Below, piece after piece: positions 27,501 to 35,339 of a stretch of 64,000 nucleotides of DNA. This DNA is from CAIUPE01 sp037131735 (GTDB lineage: Bacteria > Pseudomonadota > Alphaproteobacteria > Rhizobiales > Beijerinckiaceae), in the NCBI GenBank assembly GCA_037131735.1, contig JBAXQM010000002.1:62001-126000 (forward strand), read 5' to 3'. The translations under genes were made by a program, and so were the position numbers. The notes under the pieces were generated by a model. The model did no database searches. It saw only the letters and a list, made by a program, of their open reading frames with translations, and was not told the origin of the DNA. How positions within the stretch are numbered: position 1 is the first letter of the stretch; each line of letters begins with the position of its first letter.

Positions 27501-29269
27501 ACCTCAAGACGCTTGCGGCGTGAATTGCCTTCGCGATCAAAAATATTTGGCCGCGGTCCGATAAAGGACACGAGCGACATCACAAGTTCTTCACGGATCG
27601 GATCGATCGGCGGGTTCGTAACCTGTGCGAAATTCTGCTTGAAATATGTGTAAAGCAACTTCGACTTGTCGGACATCGCTGAGATCGGCGTATCCGTACC
27701 CATCGAACCTGTCGCTTCTTCACCCTTCGCGCCCATCGGCTCGAGAAGAATTTTCAAATCTTCTTGCGTGTAGCCAAAAGCCTGCTGACGATCGAGCAGT
27801 GAGACATCGGTGCGTGCCGCGCGCGGTTCAACGGGGCGCAAATCTTCGAGCACGATCTGTGTCGCTTCAACCCACTCCGTATAAGGATGCGCTTTAGCGA
27901 GCGACTCTTTGATTTCCTCATCTGAAACGATGCGGCCTTCCTCAAGATCGACAAGCAACATCTTGCCCGGTTGCAGGCGCCATTTCGTCACGATCTTTTC
28001 TTCTGGAACGGGCAAAACACCCATTTCCGACGCCATGACAACAAGCCCGTCATCGGTCACGTAATAACGCGCGGGGCGCAGACCGTTACGATCAAGAGTT
28101 GCGCCAATTTGACGACCATCGGTAAACGCAATTGCTGCGGGACCGTCCCATGGTTCCATCAAGGCCGCATGATATTCATAGAACGCGCGCCGTTGTTCAT
28201 CCATCAAAGGATTGCCCGCCCATGCTTCAGGAATAAGCATCATCACGGCATGAGCGAGTGAATACCCGCCTTGCACAAGAAATTCGAGGGCATTGTCGAA
28301 GCACGCCGTGTCCGATTGTCCTTCATAAGAAATCGGCCAGAGCTTTGAAATTTCTTCGCCAAACAGCGGTGAGGCAACAGACGCTTGCCGCGCTGCCATC
28401 CAATTCACATTGCCGCGTAGCGTGTTGATCTCACCATTATGCGCCACCATGCGATAGGGATGCGCGAGTGACCATGTCGGGAATGTGTTTGTAGAAAAGC
28501 GTTGATGAACAAGCGCAACAGCCGACTCAAGACGCTTGTCTTTGAGATCAGGGAAATAATCTCCCAGCTGGGTGGCGAGCAACATGCCCTTATACACAAG
28601 CGTGCGCGCAGAAAGTGACACGGGGTAAAAGCCCGCTGTTGCTGGATTGTTGAGATTATAAATTGTATTCGAGATCACTTTGCGCAGAAGGAACAAGCGA
28701 CGCTCGAATGTATCGACATCGGCAATGTTCTTGTTGCGCGCGATGAAGATCTGACGATGCACAGGCTCGGTCGGCTTCACGCTTTCCCCGAGGCATGCGG
28801 TGTGAACCGGAACATCGCGCCAGCCGAGGAAGGTCTGGCCTTCTTCAGCGACCACCTTTTCAATGATGGTTTCACAGAGTTTGCGCCCTTCCGGGTCGCG
28901 CGGCAAAAACACATGGCCGGCGGCATAATGGCCGGGCTCAGGAAGCGTAAAGCCGAGCTTCTGGCATTCTTCGCTCAAAAACTTGTGCGGGATCTGCACC
29001 AACATGCCGCAGCCGTCGCCGGCCTTCGGATCGGCGCCAACGGCACCGCGGTGGTCAAGATTGAGCAGAATCTGAAGGCCCATTTCGACGACGTCATGGG
29101 ACTTGCCGCGCTTCATATCCGCGACAAAGCCAACGCCGCAGGAGTCCTTCTCCAGGGAGGGGTCATAAAGCCCTTGCTTGGCGGGGAGGCCGGGGTCGCG
29201 CACGACGAGCGTTTTGGCTTCGAGCGATCCAGGAAGGATGTCGGTCCGGTCTTGTTCCACGCGTGCCAT
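24590..29269 (-). CDS. gltB: Glutamate synthase large subunit
   Basis: A 1559-residue flavoenzyme that makes two glutamates from glutamine and 2-oxoglutarate. The start is placed at 29269, where CAGGAG stands 8 bp upstream; an in-frame TTG at 29287 is less likely. Cys44 in KDSCGVGF is the glutamine amidotransferase nucleophile, so a 43-residue propeptide is cleaved. The central domain, the FMN site (SGFEGGTGASPL, VDGGIRTG), the 3Fe-4S cysteines (CIMMRKCHLNTCPVG) and the C-terminal GXGXG beta-helix follow in canonical order. It is the first gene of the gltBD operon. Confidence 0.96.
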   Translation of the reverse strand: MARVEQDRTDILPGSLEAKTLVVRDPGLPAKQGLYDPSLEKDSCGVGFVADMKRGKSHDVVEMGLQILLNLDHRGAVGADPKAGDGCGMLVQIPHKFLSEECQKLGFTLPEPGHYAAGHVFLPRDPEGRKLCETIIEKVVAEEGQTFLGWRDVPVHTACLGESVKPTEPVHRQIFIARNKNIADVDTFERRLFLLRKVISNTIYNLNNPATAGFYPVSLSARTLVYKGMLLATQLGDYFPDLKDKRLESAVALVHQRFSTNTFPTWSLAHPYRMVAHNGEINTLRGNVNWMAARQASVASPLFGEEISKLWPISYEGQSDTACFDNALEFLVQGGYSLAHAVMMLIPEAWAGNPLMDEQRRAFYEYHAALMEPWDGPAAIAFTDGRQIGATLDRNGLRPARYYVTDDGLVVMASEMGVLPVPEEKIVTKWRLQPGKMLLVDLEEGRIVSDEEIKESLAKAHPYTEWVEATQIVLEDLRPVEPRAARTDVSLLDRQQAFGYTQEDLKILLEPMGAKGEEATGSMGTDTPISAMSDKSKLLYTYFKQNFAQVTNPPIDPIREELVMSLVSFIGPRPNIFDREGNSRRKRLEVRQPILTNGDLEKIRCIGHFEDSFDTKTLDITYPVEQGEAGMNEALDRLCERAEAAVKGRYNIIVLSDRMIGPDRIPLPALLATAAVHHHLIRKGLRTSVGLVVETGEAREIHHFACLAGYGAEAINPYLAFETLHALAKDMGLKLSPYEIEKHYIKSIGKGILKVMSKMGISTYQSYCGAQIFDAIGLSDAFIAKYFAGTHSRIGGVGLSEIARETVTRHSDAFGNNPVLRNALDVGGEYAYRLRGEAHAWSPQSVALLQHAVRGNAQDKYRDYAKLLNDQSEHLLTIRGLFRIKSAEEDGRKPVNINEVESAKDIVKRFATGAMSFGSISREAHTTLAIAMNRIGGKSNTGEGGEEADRFKPLANGDSMRSAIKQVASGRFGVTTEYLVNSDMIQIKMAQGAKPGEGGQLPGHKVDSTIAKVRHSTPGVGLISPPPHHDIYSIEDLAQLIYDLKNVNPTAQVSVKLVSEIGVGTVAAGVSKARADHVTISGFEGGTGASPLTSIKHAGSPWEIGLAETHQTLVLNNLRSRIAVQVDGGIRTGRDVIIGALLGADEFGFATAPLIAAGCIMMRKCHLNTCPVGVATQDPVLRKRFVGQPEHVINFFFFVAEEVREIMAELGYRKFDEMVGQIQMLDRDRAIDHWKANGLDFSKLFAKPHAAKLEDIRHSATQDHHLESVLDRTLIEKAKDALDSKKKVSIEASIKSLNRTTGAMLSGEVAKRYGFKGLPDDTIHVKLNGTAGQSFGAWVARGVTLELEGEANDYVGKGLSGGRLIVYPSKHAKKIVPEESIIVGNTVLYGAIAGECYFRGVAGERFAVRNSGAIAVVEGTGDHGCEYMTGGIVVVLGKTGRNFAAGMSGGVAYVLDEDGTFDKRCNKAMVELEPVQPEEAALAEPFDVLSHMTRYDAERLKTLIENHARHTGSARARMILEKWSTYRGKFKKVMPIEYRRALRELMAENENRPMAVAGE

Positions 29270-29714
29270 CGGCGTCTCCTGAGCCAAAATTACCGAAAAA
29301 CGGACCTCCGAGGGGCCGTTTTGACTTTTTCGGGGCTTTCTAGCGTGTATCAGGAGGAGGGTTGCGCCCCGATTTGCACCCGTTCCTTATCGGGCGCCTC
29401 GGGACTATGCCGTCGATCGCCCTAGGCCCGCTTTTGGCGGGCGGCCGTTTTCTTCTTGCCAAAACCGGAAAGTGTCTTGGTAACTGACAGACGGGAAAGT
29501 CTATTTACCTGCATGACCATTCCGGACCCGGCCTTAGAAGAACACAAAAGAAATATCGCGGACAAAAAGGACAGCATCACTGTCCTAATTGCTCGGACAA
29601 TTGCATTTTTTTATCCCGTGCACAAGAGGTGGGGTGCTCTATTTTTCGTATGCGACGGCGCGGTCCAAAGCGTTTATCCGCAGGGTCCTGAAAGCGCAGT
29701 TTTTGGAGGCTGAA
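29270..29714. other. Gene-free stretch between gltB and the aldolase
   Basis: These 445 bp contain both divergent promoters. A GC-rich hairpin (GCCCGC / GCGGGC, 29426-29442) followed by a T-rich tract lies in the middle, and GGACA / TGTCC forms a small stem near 29570-29586. An open frame at 29456-29713 starts with TTG and shows no family character. No clear RNA gene is visible. Confidence 0.4.
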
Positions 29715-30782
29715 ATGATCAATCTGGCAAGCGACAATGTGGTGGGTGCGTCGCGTGAGATTTTGGATGCGATTGCGGCCGCCAATAGCGCGCCGGAAGC
29801 CTCTTATGGGGCGGATCGCTTTTCGCGTGAGGCTGAAGCGCGACTCGGACAGATTTTCGAGCGCGATGTGAAAATGTTTCTCGTCGCTACCGGCACGGCG
29901 GCCAATTCGCTTGCGTTGGCGGCTTTCACCCCGCCCTGGGGCGCGGTGTTCTGCCATGAGGAAAGTCACATTGCGGATGATGAATGCGGTGCGCCGGAAA
30001 TGTTTACGGCTGGCGCAAAACTGGTCGGTATTCGTGGCGTCGCCGGAAAAATGTCCGCGCATGATGTTGAGCACGCGATCAAGAGATTTCCGCGCGGTGT
30101 TGTTAAAGCGGTCCAGCCCTCGATTATTTCTCTGTCACAAGTGACGGAATGCGGCACGCTCTATACGCTTGAAGAGATCAAAGCGATTTCGGCAATCGCT
30201 CGTCGTTATGAGATTGGCATGCATTTGGATGGCGCGCGTTTTGCCAATGCGCTTATTTCGCTCGGTTGCACGCCTGCTGAACTCACATGGAAGTCCGGCA
30301 TTGATGTTGTGTCTTTCGGTGCAACAAAAAATGGTGCGCTTGCTTGTGAAGCAGTGATCTTTTTTGATCCCGCTAAAGCCGCTGATTTTGAGTTTCGTCG
30401 TAAGCGCTCAGGCCACACGCTGTCAAAGGGCCGTTTGTTTGGTGCGCAAATGCTCGCTTACCTTGAGCAAGATCATTGGCTCAAAAATGCGCGTCACGCG
30501 AATGATATGGCGAAAACGCTCTCCACTGGATTTGCTAAAATGACGGGCGTTCGTCTGCCTTGGAAGACGGAAGCGAATGAAGTCTTTGCGATTGTGCCGC
30601 AACGTATTGCCGATGCGCTTTCAAATGCAAAAATCTTCGCGGCTCCTTGGTATACGCAGAGCGTAAGTCTACCGCATGATGAGCAGATTAAAGACGACGA
30701 GCGCTTTCTACGCTTTGTCACAAGCTATGCGACAAAGGCAGACGAGATCGAAACAGTTTTGAAAACAGTACGGGCAGCGTGA
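29715..30782 (+). CDS. ltaE: Low-specificity L-threonine aldolase
   Basis: A 355-residue PLP enzyme of the beta-eliminating lyase/threonine aldolase family that splits threonine and allo-threonine to glycine and acetaldehyde. The start at 29715 has GGAGG upstream and gives the typical N-terminus INLASDNVVGAS. ATGTAANSLAL, ESHIADDECGAPE, MHLDGARFANAL and the PLP lysine in SFGATKNGALACEAV are present. The open frame extends to 29589 without homology. It is a single gene. Confidence 0.9.
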   Translation: MINLASDNVVGASREILDAIAAANSAPEASYGADRFSREAEARLGQIFERDVKMFLVATGTAANSLALAAFTPPWGAVFCHEESHIADDECGAPEMFTAGAKLVGIRGVAGKMSAHDVEHAIKRFPRGVVKAVQPSIISLSQVTECGTLYTLEEIKAISAIARRYEIGMHLDGARFANALISLGCTPAELTWKSGIDVVSFGATKNGALACEAVIFFDPAKAADFEFRRKRSGHTLSKGRLFGAQMLAYLEQDHWLKNARHANDMAKTLSTGFAKMTGVRLPWKTEANEVFAIVPQRIADALSNAKIFAAPWYTQSVSLPHDEQIKDDERFLRFVTSYATKADEIETVLKTVRAA

Positions 30783-30811
30783 CGCTGCCCGCACTTTATT
30801 GAGCTTCAATT

Positions 30812-31270
30812 TTAAGCCGCAGTGGCTTCAAGCGTCTTGGCCGATGAGTTGGCCGCGATAGGAACAAGGCGTGGCTTTTTCGCTTCCGGCACTTCGCGGA
30901 TGAGATCGATATGGAGCAATCCATTTTCGAGCGCAGCGCCATTCACATGCACATAATCGGCAAGCTGGAAGCGGCGCACAAAGGCACGCGCAGCAATGCC
31001 TTGATGCAAGACTTCACGGCGAGAGGGTTCCGCAGCGGCTTTCTTCTCACCGGTAATGGTGAGAGCACTTTCCTTGACCTCAATGGTCAGATCTGCTTCC
31101 GCAAAACCAGCAACGGCGAGCGTGATGCGATAGGCATTTTCGTCGGTGCGCTCGATATTATAGGGCGGGTAGCTTGTGGCTTCAGGCGCAGCGGCCTGAT
31201 CAAGAAGCTGGAAAATGCGATCAAACCCAATGGTTGACCGATAAAGAGGAGAAAGATCAAAGTGACGCAT
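30812..31270 (-). CDS. Small heat-shock protein (Hsp20/IbpA family)
   Basis: A 152-residue class A sHSP of the rhizobial type. The N-terminus MRHFDLSPLYRSTIGFDRIFQLLD, the start YPPYNIERTDENAYRITLAVAGF of the alpha-crystallin domain, GEKKAAAEPSRREVLHQGIAARAFVRRF and the NGLLHIDLIREVPE strand are all IbpA-like. The C-terminal IxI motif appears as LVPIAAN, a weak version. It is an ATP-independent holdase that binds unfolding proteins. GGAGG precedes the ATG inside a thermometer-like leader. Confidence 0.93.
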   Translation of the reverse strand: MRHFDLSPLYRSTIGFDRIFQLLDQAAAPEATSYPPYNIERTDENAYRITLAVAGFAEADLTIEVKESALTITGEKKAAAEPSRREVLHQGIAARAFVRRFQLADYVHVNGAALENGLLHIDLIREVPEAKKPRLVPIAANSSAKTLEATAA

Positions 31271-31356
31271 CGCATATCCTCCAATAGAAGCGACATGAAC
31301 AAAATGGTTCGCCTTAAGGGCCGAACCGGGTTTTAGGCGACCGGAAAGGTCCGCCC
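31271..31356 (-). ncRNA. ROSE-type RNA thermometer in the hsp20 leader
   Basis: On the minus strand the leader folds into successive hairpins: 31336-31355 (GGCGGACC with GGTCGCC), 31306-31327 (GGTTCG / CGAACC, perfect) and a last one where TCGCT (31289-31293) faces the AGGA of the ribosome site (31277-31280). The U(U/C)GCU motif opposite the Shine-Dalgarno is the hallmark of ROSE elements, known from rhizobial sHSP genes. Heat would melt it and free the ribosome site. The call rests on manual folding. Confidence 0.72.
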
Positions 31357-31363
31357 AGAGAAG

Positions 31364-31392
31364 AGTTGGGAAGTCGAGTCTCTGGCTTCAAG
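31364..31392 (-). promoter_or_regulatory. Possible sigma-32 promoter of hsp20
   Basis: On the minus strand CTTGAAG (31386-31392) and CCCAACT (31364-31370) are separated by 15 bp, close to the heat-shock consensus CTTGAA / CCCCAT. Transcription would start just before the ROSE hairpins. The motif overlaps the ribosome site of the divergent hydrolase. Confidence 0.4.
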
Positions 31393-31404
31393 AGGGTGTC
31401 GCTG

Positions 31405-32367
31405 ATGTTTCAAAAGCCGCGTTTGCCGCAGGAGGCCCGGGCCGATCTGGTTTCTGCCGGACCTTTTCCTCTGCCGCCGGGCGCGGAGGTGCGGGTGGTT
31501 CACACGGAGGACGGCGTGGCCCTTCGCTGTGCCGGCTGGCGGGCAGACGTGCCCCGCCGCGATGTGCTCGTTATCGTGATGCAAGGACGCACCGAATACA
31601 TCGAACGTTATGGCGAAACGATTGCGCTCTTGTTAGCGCGCGGCTTTGACGTTTTGGCCTTTGACTGGCGCGGGCAGGGGGGCTCGGCGCGGCTGCTGCC
31701 TGATTTCAAAAAGGGACATGTTGAAGCCTTTGACCATTACACGCTCGATCTCAAAGCGATCATGTCCGTTGCTCATGAAGGATCTTCATCAAAGCGGTGC
31801 TATGCGCTCGCGCATTCCATGGGTGGCGCAATTCTTTTAAATGCTTTGAGCCAATCAGCGATCACGATTGAACGTGGAGTTCTCTCCGCGCCGATGATTG
31901 GTCTTTCGATGGTGCGTTTTCCGCGCGTCGCACATCTAATGGCAAGCGTCTTTAACGCTCTCGGATTTTCGAAAGCCTATGTGCCGGGTGGAACGGATAA
32001 ACCTTTAATGCCCTATAAAGACAATCCGCTCACGCCTGATCATTTGCGTTTCGGCATTTCCGAAAAACTGTTTTCTCAAGCGCCGGATCTCGCAATAGCG
32101 AGTCCGACAATTGGATGGGTCAAAACAAGTTTTGATGCGATGAAAAGATTGCAAGACCTTGAAACAGCAAATGCGATTTCGGTGCCGTTGCTTTTTGTGG
32201 CGGGTTCCAATGATCGCATTACGGATACACAAGCGACGAAGCACTTTGTATCATATCTACAAAATGGACGATTGATTGAGCTTAATGGTGCCGAGCACGA
32301 AATTCTGCTAGAACGCGATGCGTTAAGACACGCGTTCTGGAAGGCTTTTGACGATTTTATGGCGTGA
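31405..32367 (+). CDS. Alpha/beta hydrolase, lysophospholipase/monoglyceride lipase type
   Basis: A 320-residue serine hydrolase of the PldB (Hydrolase_4) family. QGRTEYIERYGETIALL and FDWRGQGGSARLLPD are typical of the family. The nucleophile is in ALAHSMGGAI, the acid in VAGSNDRITD and the His in NGAEHEILLERD. There is no signal peptide, so it acts in the cytoplasm, on lysophospholipids or monoacylglycerols. The start at 31405 follows AGAGGG; earlier in-frame codons overlap the hsp20 promoter. It is divergent from hsp20. Confidence 0.87.
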   Translation: MFQKPRLPQEARADLVSAGPFPLPPGAEVRVVHTEDGVALRCAGWRADVPRRDVLVIVMQGRTEYIERYGETIALLLARGFDVLAFDWRGQGGSARLLPDFKKGHVEAFDHYTLDLKAIMSVAHEGSSSKRCYALAHSMGGAILLNALSQSAITIERGVLSAPMIGLSMVRFPRVAHLMASVFNALGFSKAYVPGGTDKPLMPYKDNPLTPDHLRFGISEKLFSQAPDLAIASPTIGWVKTSFDAMKRLQDLETANAISVPLLFVAGSNDRITDTQATKHFVSYLQNGRLIELNGAEHEILLERDALRHAFWKAFDDFMA

Positions 32368-32372
32368 GGTTT

Positions 32373-33155
32373 TTAGCGGTTTAAAAGCTCAAGCGCTTCG
32401 GCATGAACGCGTTTGTCACCCGCCGCGATGATTTTCCCACCTTGTGTGGCGGGCTTTCCATCCCAAGTCGTCATGACGCCGCCTGCACCCTCAATAATCG
32501 GAATTAAAGCGACAACGTCATAGGGCTTGAGATTGGCTTCAATCACGACATCCATAAATCCTGCGGCAACCATGCAATAGGCGTAGCAGTCATAACCAAA
32601 CCGTGTGAGGCGTGCTGCCGCTTCAACGCGTTCAAAGGCTTCACGTTCTGACGCATCAAACATCGTGATAGATGTGCAAGAGAGCGTGGCTTCTTTTAAA
32701 GACGCGCACGCGCGGGTTTTGAGCGTGCGCTCCCCTTGAGGTGATTTCAACGTGGCTTTGCCACCATCACCAAAAAATCGTTCTTTGGTGAAAGGTTGAT
32801 TCATCATGCCGTAAGCAGCAGAACCATTGCGCGTTAGTCCAATCAATGTGCCCCACAGCGGCAGTCCTGAGATGAACGCTTTGGTTCCATCAATCGGATC
32901 AAGCACCCATACAAATTCCGCGTCGGCATTTTCTGAGCCGAATTCTTCACCCACAATACCGTGATGCGGAAACACTTCGCGAATGCGCTGGCGCATAACC
33001 ACTTCGCTCGCGCGATCTGCTTCTGTCACCGGATCAAAGAGCCCGCCTTCGTTTTTATCGATGGCTGAAAGGGATGAGCGGAAAAAAGGAAGAATGGCCG
33101 CGCCGGATAATGTGGCGAGCTCGTCAACAAAGGCCGAAAAATCGACGGCGGTCAT
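32373..33155 (-). CDS. hisN: Inositol-monophosphatase-family phosphatase, probable histidinol-phosphatase HisN
   Basis: A 260-residue Mg2+-dependent phosphatase. Metal ligands are in GEEFGSENAD and in the hallmark DPIDGTKAFISGLPLWGTLIGL, and the second motif is CYAYCMVAAGFMDVVIEANLKPYDVVALIPIIEGAGG. The KAFISGLP wording is characteristic of the HisN branch, which removes phosphate from histidinol phosphate. GAGGA stands 8 bp before the ATG. It converges on the hydrolase with a 5-bp gap. A different sugar phosphatase role cannot be excluded. Confidence 0.85.
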   Translation of the reverse strand: MTAVDFSAFVDELATLSGAAILPFFRSSLSAIDKNEGGLFDPVTEADRASEVVMRQRIREVFPHHGIVGEEFGSENADAEFVWVLDPIDGTKAFISGLPLWGTLIGLTRNGSAAYGMMNQPFTKERFFGDGGKATLKSPQGERTLKTRACASLKEATLSCTSITMFDASEREAFERVEAAARLTRFGYDCYAYCMVAAGFMDVVIEANLKPYDVVALIPIIEGAGGVMTTWDGKPATQGGKIIAAGDKRVHAEALELLNR

Positions 33156-33339
33156 GATCGGTCTCCTCAGCGAGCGATGGCCCTATTTACGCGGGGAAGT
33201 CCGACTCTGGCAAATTGTGAAGCTTATTCGTCGGTAGGGGCGCTCCATGTGCGAAAAGACTGCCGAGGAATGCAGCTATCTGTTTTTTGCATATCTGATC
33301 TAAGTTTATGATTTAATTAACTAATTTTATCAGCTTTGG

Positions 33340-33367
33340 TTGATTTGTCTGATAAATTATCTAAACT
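33340..33367 (+). promoter_or_regulatory. Possible promoter of the candidate small RNA
   Basis: TTGATT (33340-33345), 16 bp and TAAACT (33362-33367) lie in the most AT-rich part of the 468-bp gap and point rightward toward the tandem terminators. No gene follows on this strand before them. Confidence 0.3.
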
Positions 33368-33373
33368 TGCTCA

Positions 33374-33515
33374 CATCGCCCTTGCGTTTTGTGCAGTGCA
33401 CATTCATATTGTTGCGGTGCGATATCGCTGAAACAGCGGTCTCGCCTGCCCTTCTTGGGCGTTTCCTCCCTAGACTTAGGCCGCCATCATGGCGGCCTCT
33501 TTTTTATCTGGATAT
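33374..33515 (+). ncRNA. Candidate small RNA ending in tandem terminators
   Basis: Between a possible promoter and the first terminator lie two clean hairpins, 33424-33440 (ATCGCTG / CAGCGGT) and 33448-33460 (GCCC / GGGC), followed by an unpaired TTTCCTCCC (33462-33470) that could pair with ribosome sites. Then comes a strong intrinsic terminator. No coding gene lies on this strand between 33156 and 33478, so the terminators need an explanation. All of this is inferred from sequence; expression is unknown. Confidence 0.35.
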
Positions 33516-33601
33516 TTTGGGCCGCCATCATGGCGGCCTCTTTTTTATCTGGATATTTTGGGCCGTCATCAGGGCGGTCTCTTTTTTATCTGGATATTCT
33601 G
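33479..33601 (+). repeat. Three tandem 41-bp repeats, each an intrinsic terminator
   Basis: Units start at 33479, 33520 and 33561. Units one and two are identical over 41 bp; unit three differs at four positions. Each holds an inverted repeat (GGCCGCCA / TGGCGGCC, 3-nt loop) followed by a T-run, so on the + strand each is a Rho-independent terminator. In unit three two of the changes turn Watson-Crick pairs into G-U pairs, so seven of the eight stem pairs remain. Confidence 0.9.
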
Positions 33602-33623
33602 GTGCGGCCGCTAGGGGCTTCGC

Positions 33624-34514
33624 CTATTCGGCCGCTAGGCGTTCGGGCCTGATTAAATCGGCCACCAAATCCGCCAGATCATGCGCCATGCCCGCGAGAT
33701 CCTTTTTTAGCCGCTCAAAATTCGGCAGCCGCTCAATGCGCCGCTCATCCATATAGAGGGCGCGATTGACCTCAATCTGCAACGCATGAATGCCGGTTGC
33801 GGGGGCGCCGTGATGTTCGGTGATGAAGCCACCGGCATAAGGCCGGTTGCGTGCAACTTGATAGCCGCAGTTACGCAAATAGGCTTCGATCCTGTCAGGA
33901 ATATCGGGATCAGCACTCGTGCCAAAACGGTCGCCAATAACAATATCGCAGCGATAGCTTTCCGAGCGCGTTACAGCAGCCGATGGCATCGAATGGCAAT
34001 CAACCAATAACGCAAATCCGTGGCGCCGATGCGCCGTCGTCAATTGGCGAGAAAGCGCGCGGTGATAGGGTTTATAGAGACATTCGATACGATCAAAGGC
34101 TTCAGCAATCGGGAGTGATCCCCGGTAGATGTCTTGACCATCACCAACAGTGCGCGGAATTGTACCGAGCCCGCTCGCCACCCGCAAAGATGTGGAATTT
34201 ACATAAGACGGTAATCGCTCCGCAAACATTTTCGGATCAAGCTCATAGGGCTCGCGATTAACGTCACAATAAGCGCGCGGGAATTCCACAGTCATAAAAG
34301 ACGCGCCCGCCGCAACGACATCAGCGAACAGATGATCAACATCCATATCCTCGGACCGTCGCAAGGCCAGCGGGTCGAGACGCGAGGCCGTCAGAAACAC
34401 CTCGGGGTAAATCCGGCCCGAATGGGGTGAATTGAACAGCAGCGGGGCAGGGCCCGTCTCCGGATGCCGGATCCGGAAGGGGGGATCGAATAATTGCTCG
34501 AGACTGGTGGTCAT
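33624..34514 (-). CDS. N-formylglutamate amidohydrolase family protein
   Basis: A 296-residue protein of the N-formylglutamate amidohydrolase (HutG-like) family, which releases formate from N-formylglutamate or acts on related N-formyl substrates. FNSPHSGRIYP, SEDMDVDHLF, VEFPRAYCDVNREPYELDP, VDCHSMPS and the C-terminal ALQIEVNRALYMDE are the family blocks, with likely metal ligands in NSPHSG and VDCHSMPS. The ATG at 34514 is chosen because homology begins there; the frame opens at 34568. No other histidine-degradation genes are adjacent. Next to cpdR this is a frequent rhizobial arrangement. Confidence 0.87.
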   Translation of the reverse strand: MTTSLEQLFDPPFRIRHPETGPAPLLFNSPHSGRIYPEVFLTASRLDPLALRRSEDMDVDHLFADVVAAGASFMTVEFPRAYCDVNREPYELDPKMFAERLPSYVNSTSLRVASGLGTIPRTVGDGQDIYRGSLPIAEAFDRIECLYKPYHRALSRQLTTAHRRHGFALLVDCHSMPSAAVTRSESYRCDIVIGDRFGTSADPDIPDRIEAYLRNCGYQVARNRPYAGGFITEHHGAPATGIHALQIEVNRALYMDERRIERLPNFERLKKDLAGMAHDLADLVADLIRPERLAAE

Positions 34515-34681
34515 AATGGTTTCGAAAATCCCTTGCGCCTGGGCGCGTACCCGTTTGGCTAAAATCAAATCTGCGCTTAACCTTTGGCTCTGTCCATAAG
34601 GGCTAAACGTCGCGCTCGCAAAAGACCTTCACGGGTTATTTACCGGTTATGGGTTTGATACGAGCGAGATTACGGGGGCAG

Positions 34682-35065
34682 ATGATGATCGACCACGCGC
34701 TCACACGGCGCATCCTCTTAGCCGAGGACGACAATGACATGCGCCGGTTCCTTGTTCGCGCGCTCGAACAGGCTGGTTTTCAGGTGGCGTCCTATGATAA
34801 TGGGCTTTCCGCCTATAATCGGCTGCGAGAAGAGCCTTTCGAACTGCTTTTGACCGATATTGTGATGCCCGAGATGGACGGGATTGAGCTGGCTCGCCGG
34901 GCAACCGAACTAGACCCCGATATCAAAGTGATGTTCATCACGGGATTCGCGGCTGTGGCGCTTAATCCGGACTCAGAAGCCCCGAAAGACGCCAAAATCC
35001 TCTCAAAACCGTTTCATCTCAAAGATCTTGTCCATGAGGTCGAAAAGCTGCTCGAGGCGGCTTGA
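34682..35065 (+). CDS. cpdR: CpdR-type single-domain response regulator
   Basis: A 127-residue stand-alone receiver domain. RILLAEDDNDMRRFLVRALEQAGF gives the acidic pocket, LLLTDIVMPEMDGIELARRA the phosphorylated Asp, FITGFAAVALNPDSEAPKDAK and LSKPFHLKDLV the conserved Thr and Lys. The wording is nearly that of rhizobial CpdR, which controls ClpXP-dependent proteolysis of cell-cycle proteins and is switched by the CckA-ChpT phosphorelay. The start may be the ATG at 34682 or 34685; a G-rich ribosome site precedes both. Confidence 0.92.
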   Translation: MMIDHALTRRILLAEDDNDMRRFLVRALEQAGFQVASYDNGLSAYNRLREEPFELLLTDIVMPEMDGIELARRATELDPDIKVMFITGFAAVALNPDSEAPKDAKILSKPFHLKDLVHEVEKLLEAA

Positions 35066-35161
35066 TCGGCTGAATAAGGTATTTTTTGGCCCCCGCCCGC
35101 TTGCATCGGCAGGGCGCAGTCGGTATAGGCACCCGACACCTTCGTGGGGTTTCCCTGTGAC

Positions 35162-35236
35162 GGGCGCGTAGCTCAGCGGTAGAGCACTACCTTGACATGG
35201 TAGGGGTCACAGGTTCGATCCCTGTCGCGCCCACCA
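35162..35236 (+). tRNA. tRNA-Val (GAC)
   Basis: A full cloverleaf: acceptor GGGCGCG pairs with CGCGCCC, D-stem GCTC/GAGC, anticodon stem CTACC/GGTAG with loop TTGACAT, T-arm ACAGG-TTCGATC-CCTGT, and an encoded CCA end. The anticodon GAC (35194-35196) reads valine codons GUC and GUU. Confidence 0.98.
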
Positions 35237-35339
35237 TGTGGTGATGGTTTTTCGAGGATCGCGTGTCGGCAACGACCCGGTTCACGTGGTAATGGATGAA
35301 CGCGCGGGCAACCGCATGGAATTTGGATAGGATACGGTC

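Noticed and set aside
29456..29713. 85-residue frame upstream of the aldolase
   Set aside because: TTG start, no homology recognised, and it overlaps the probable promoter of the aldolase gene.
33479..33601. CRISPR array
   Set aside because: The repeats are directly adjacent with no spacers, and no cas genes are near.
33340..33756. 138-residue frame over the tandem terminators
   Set aside because: It is built from the 41-bp repeats and runs into the antisense of the amidohydrolase gene; the terminator structure explains the sequence better.
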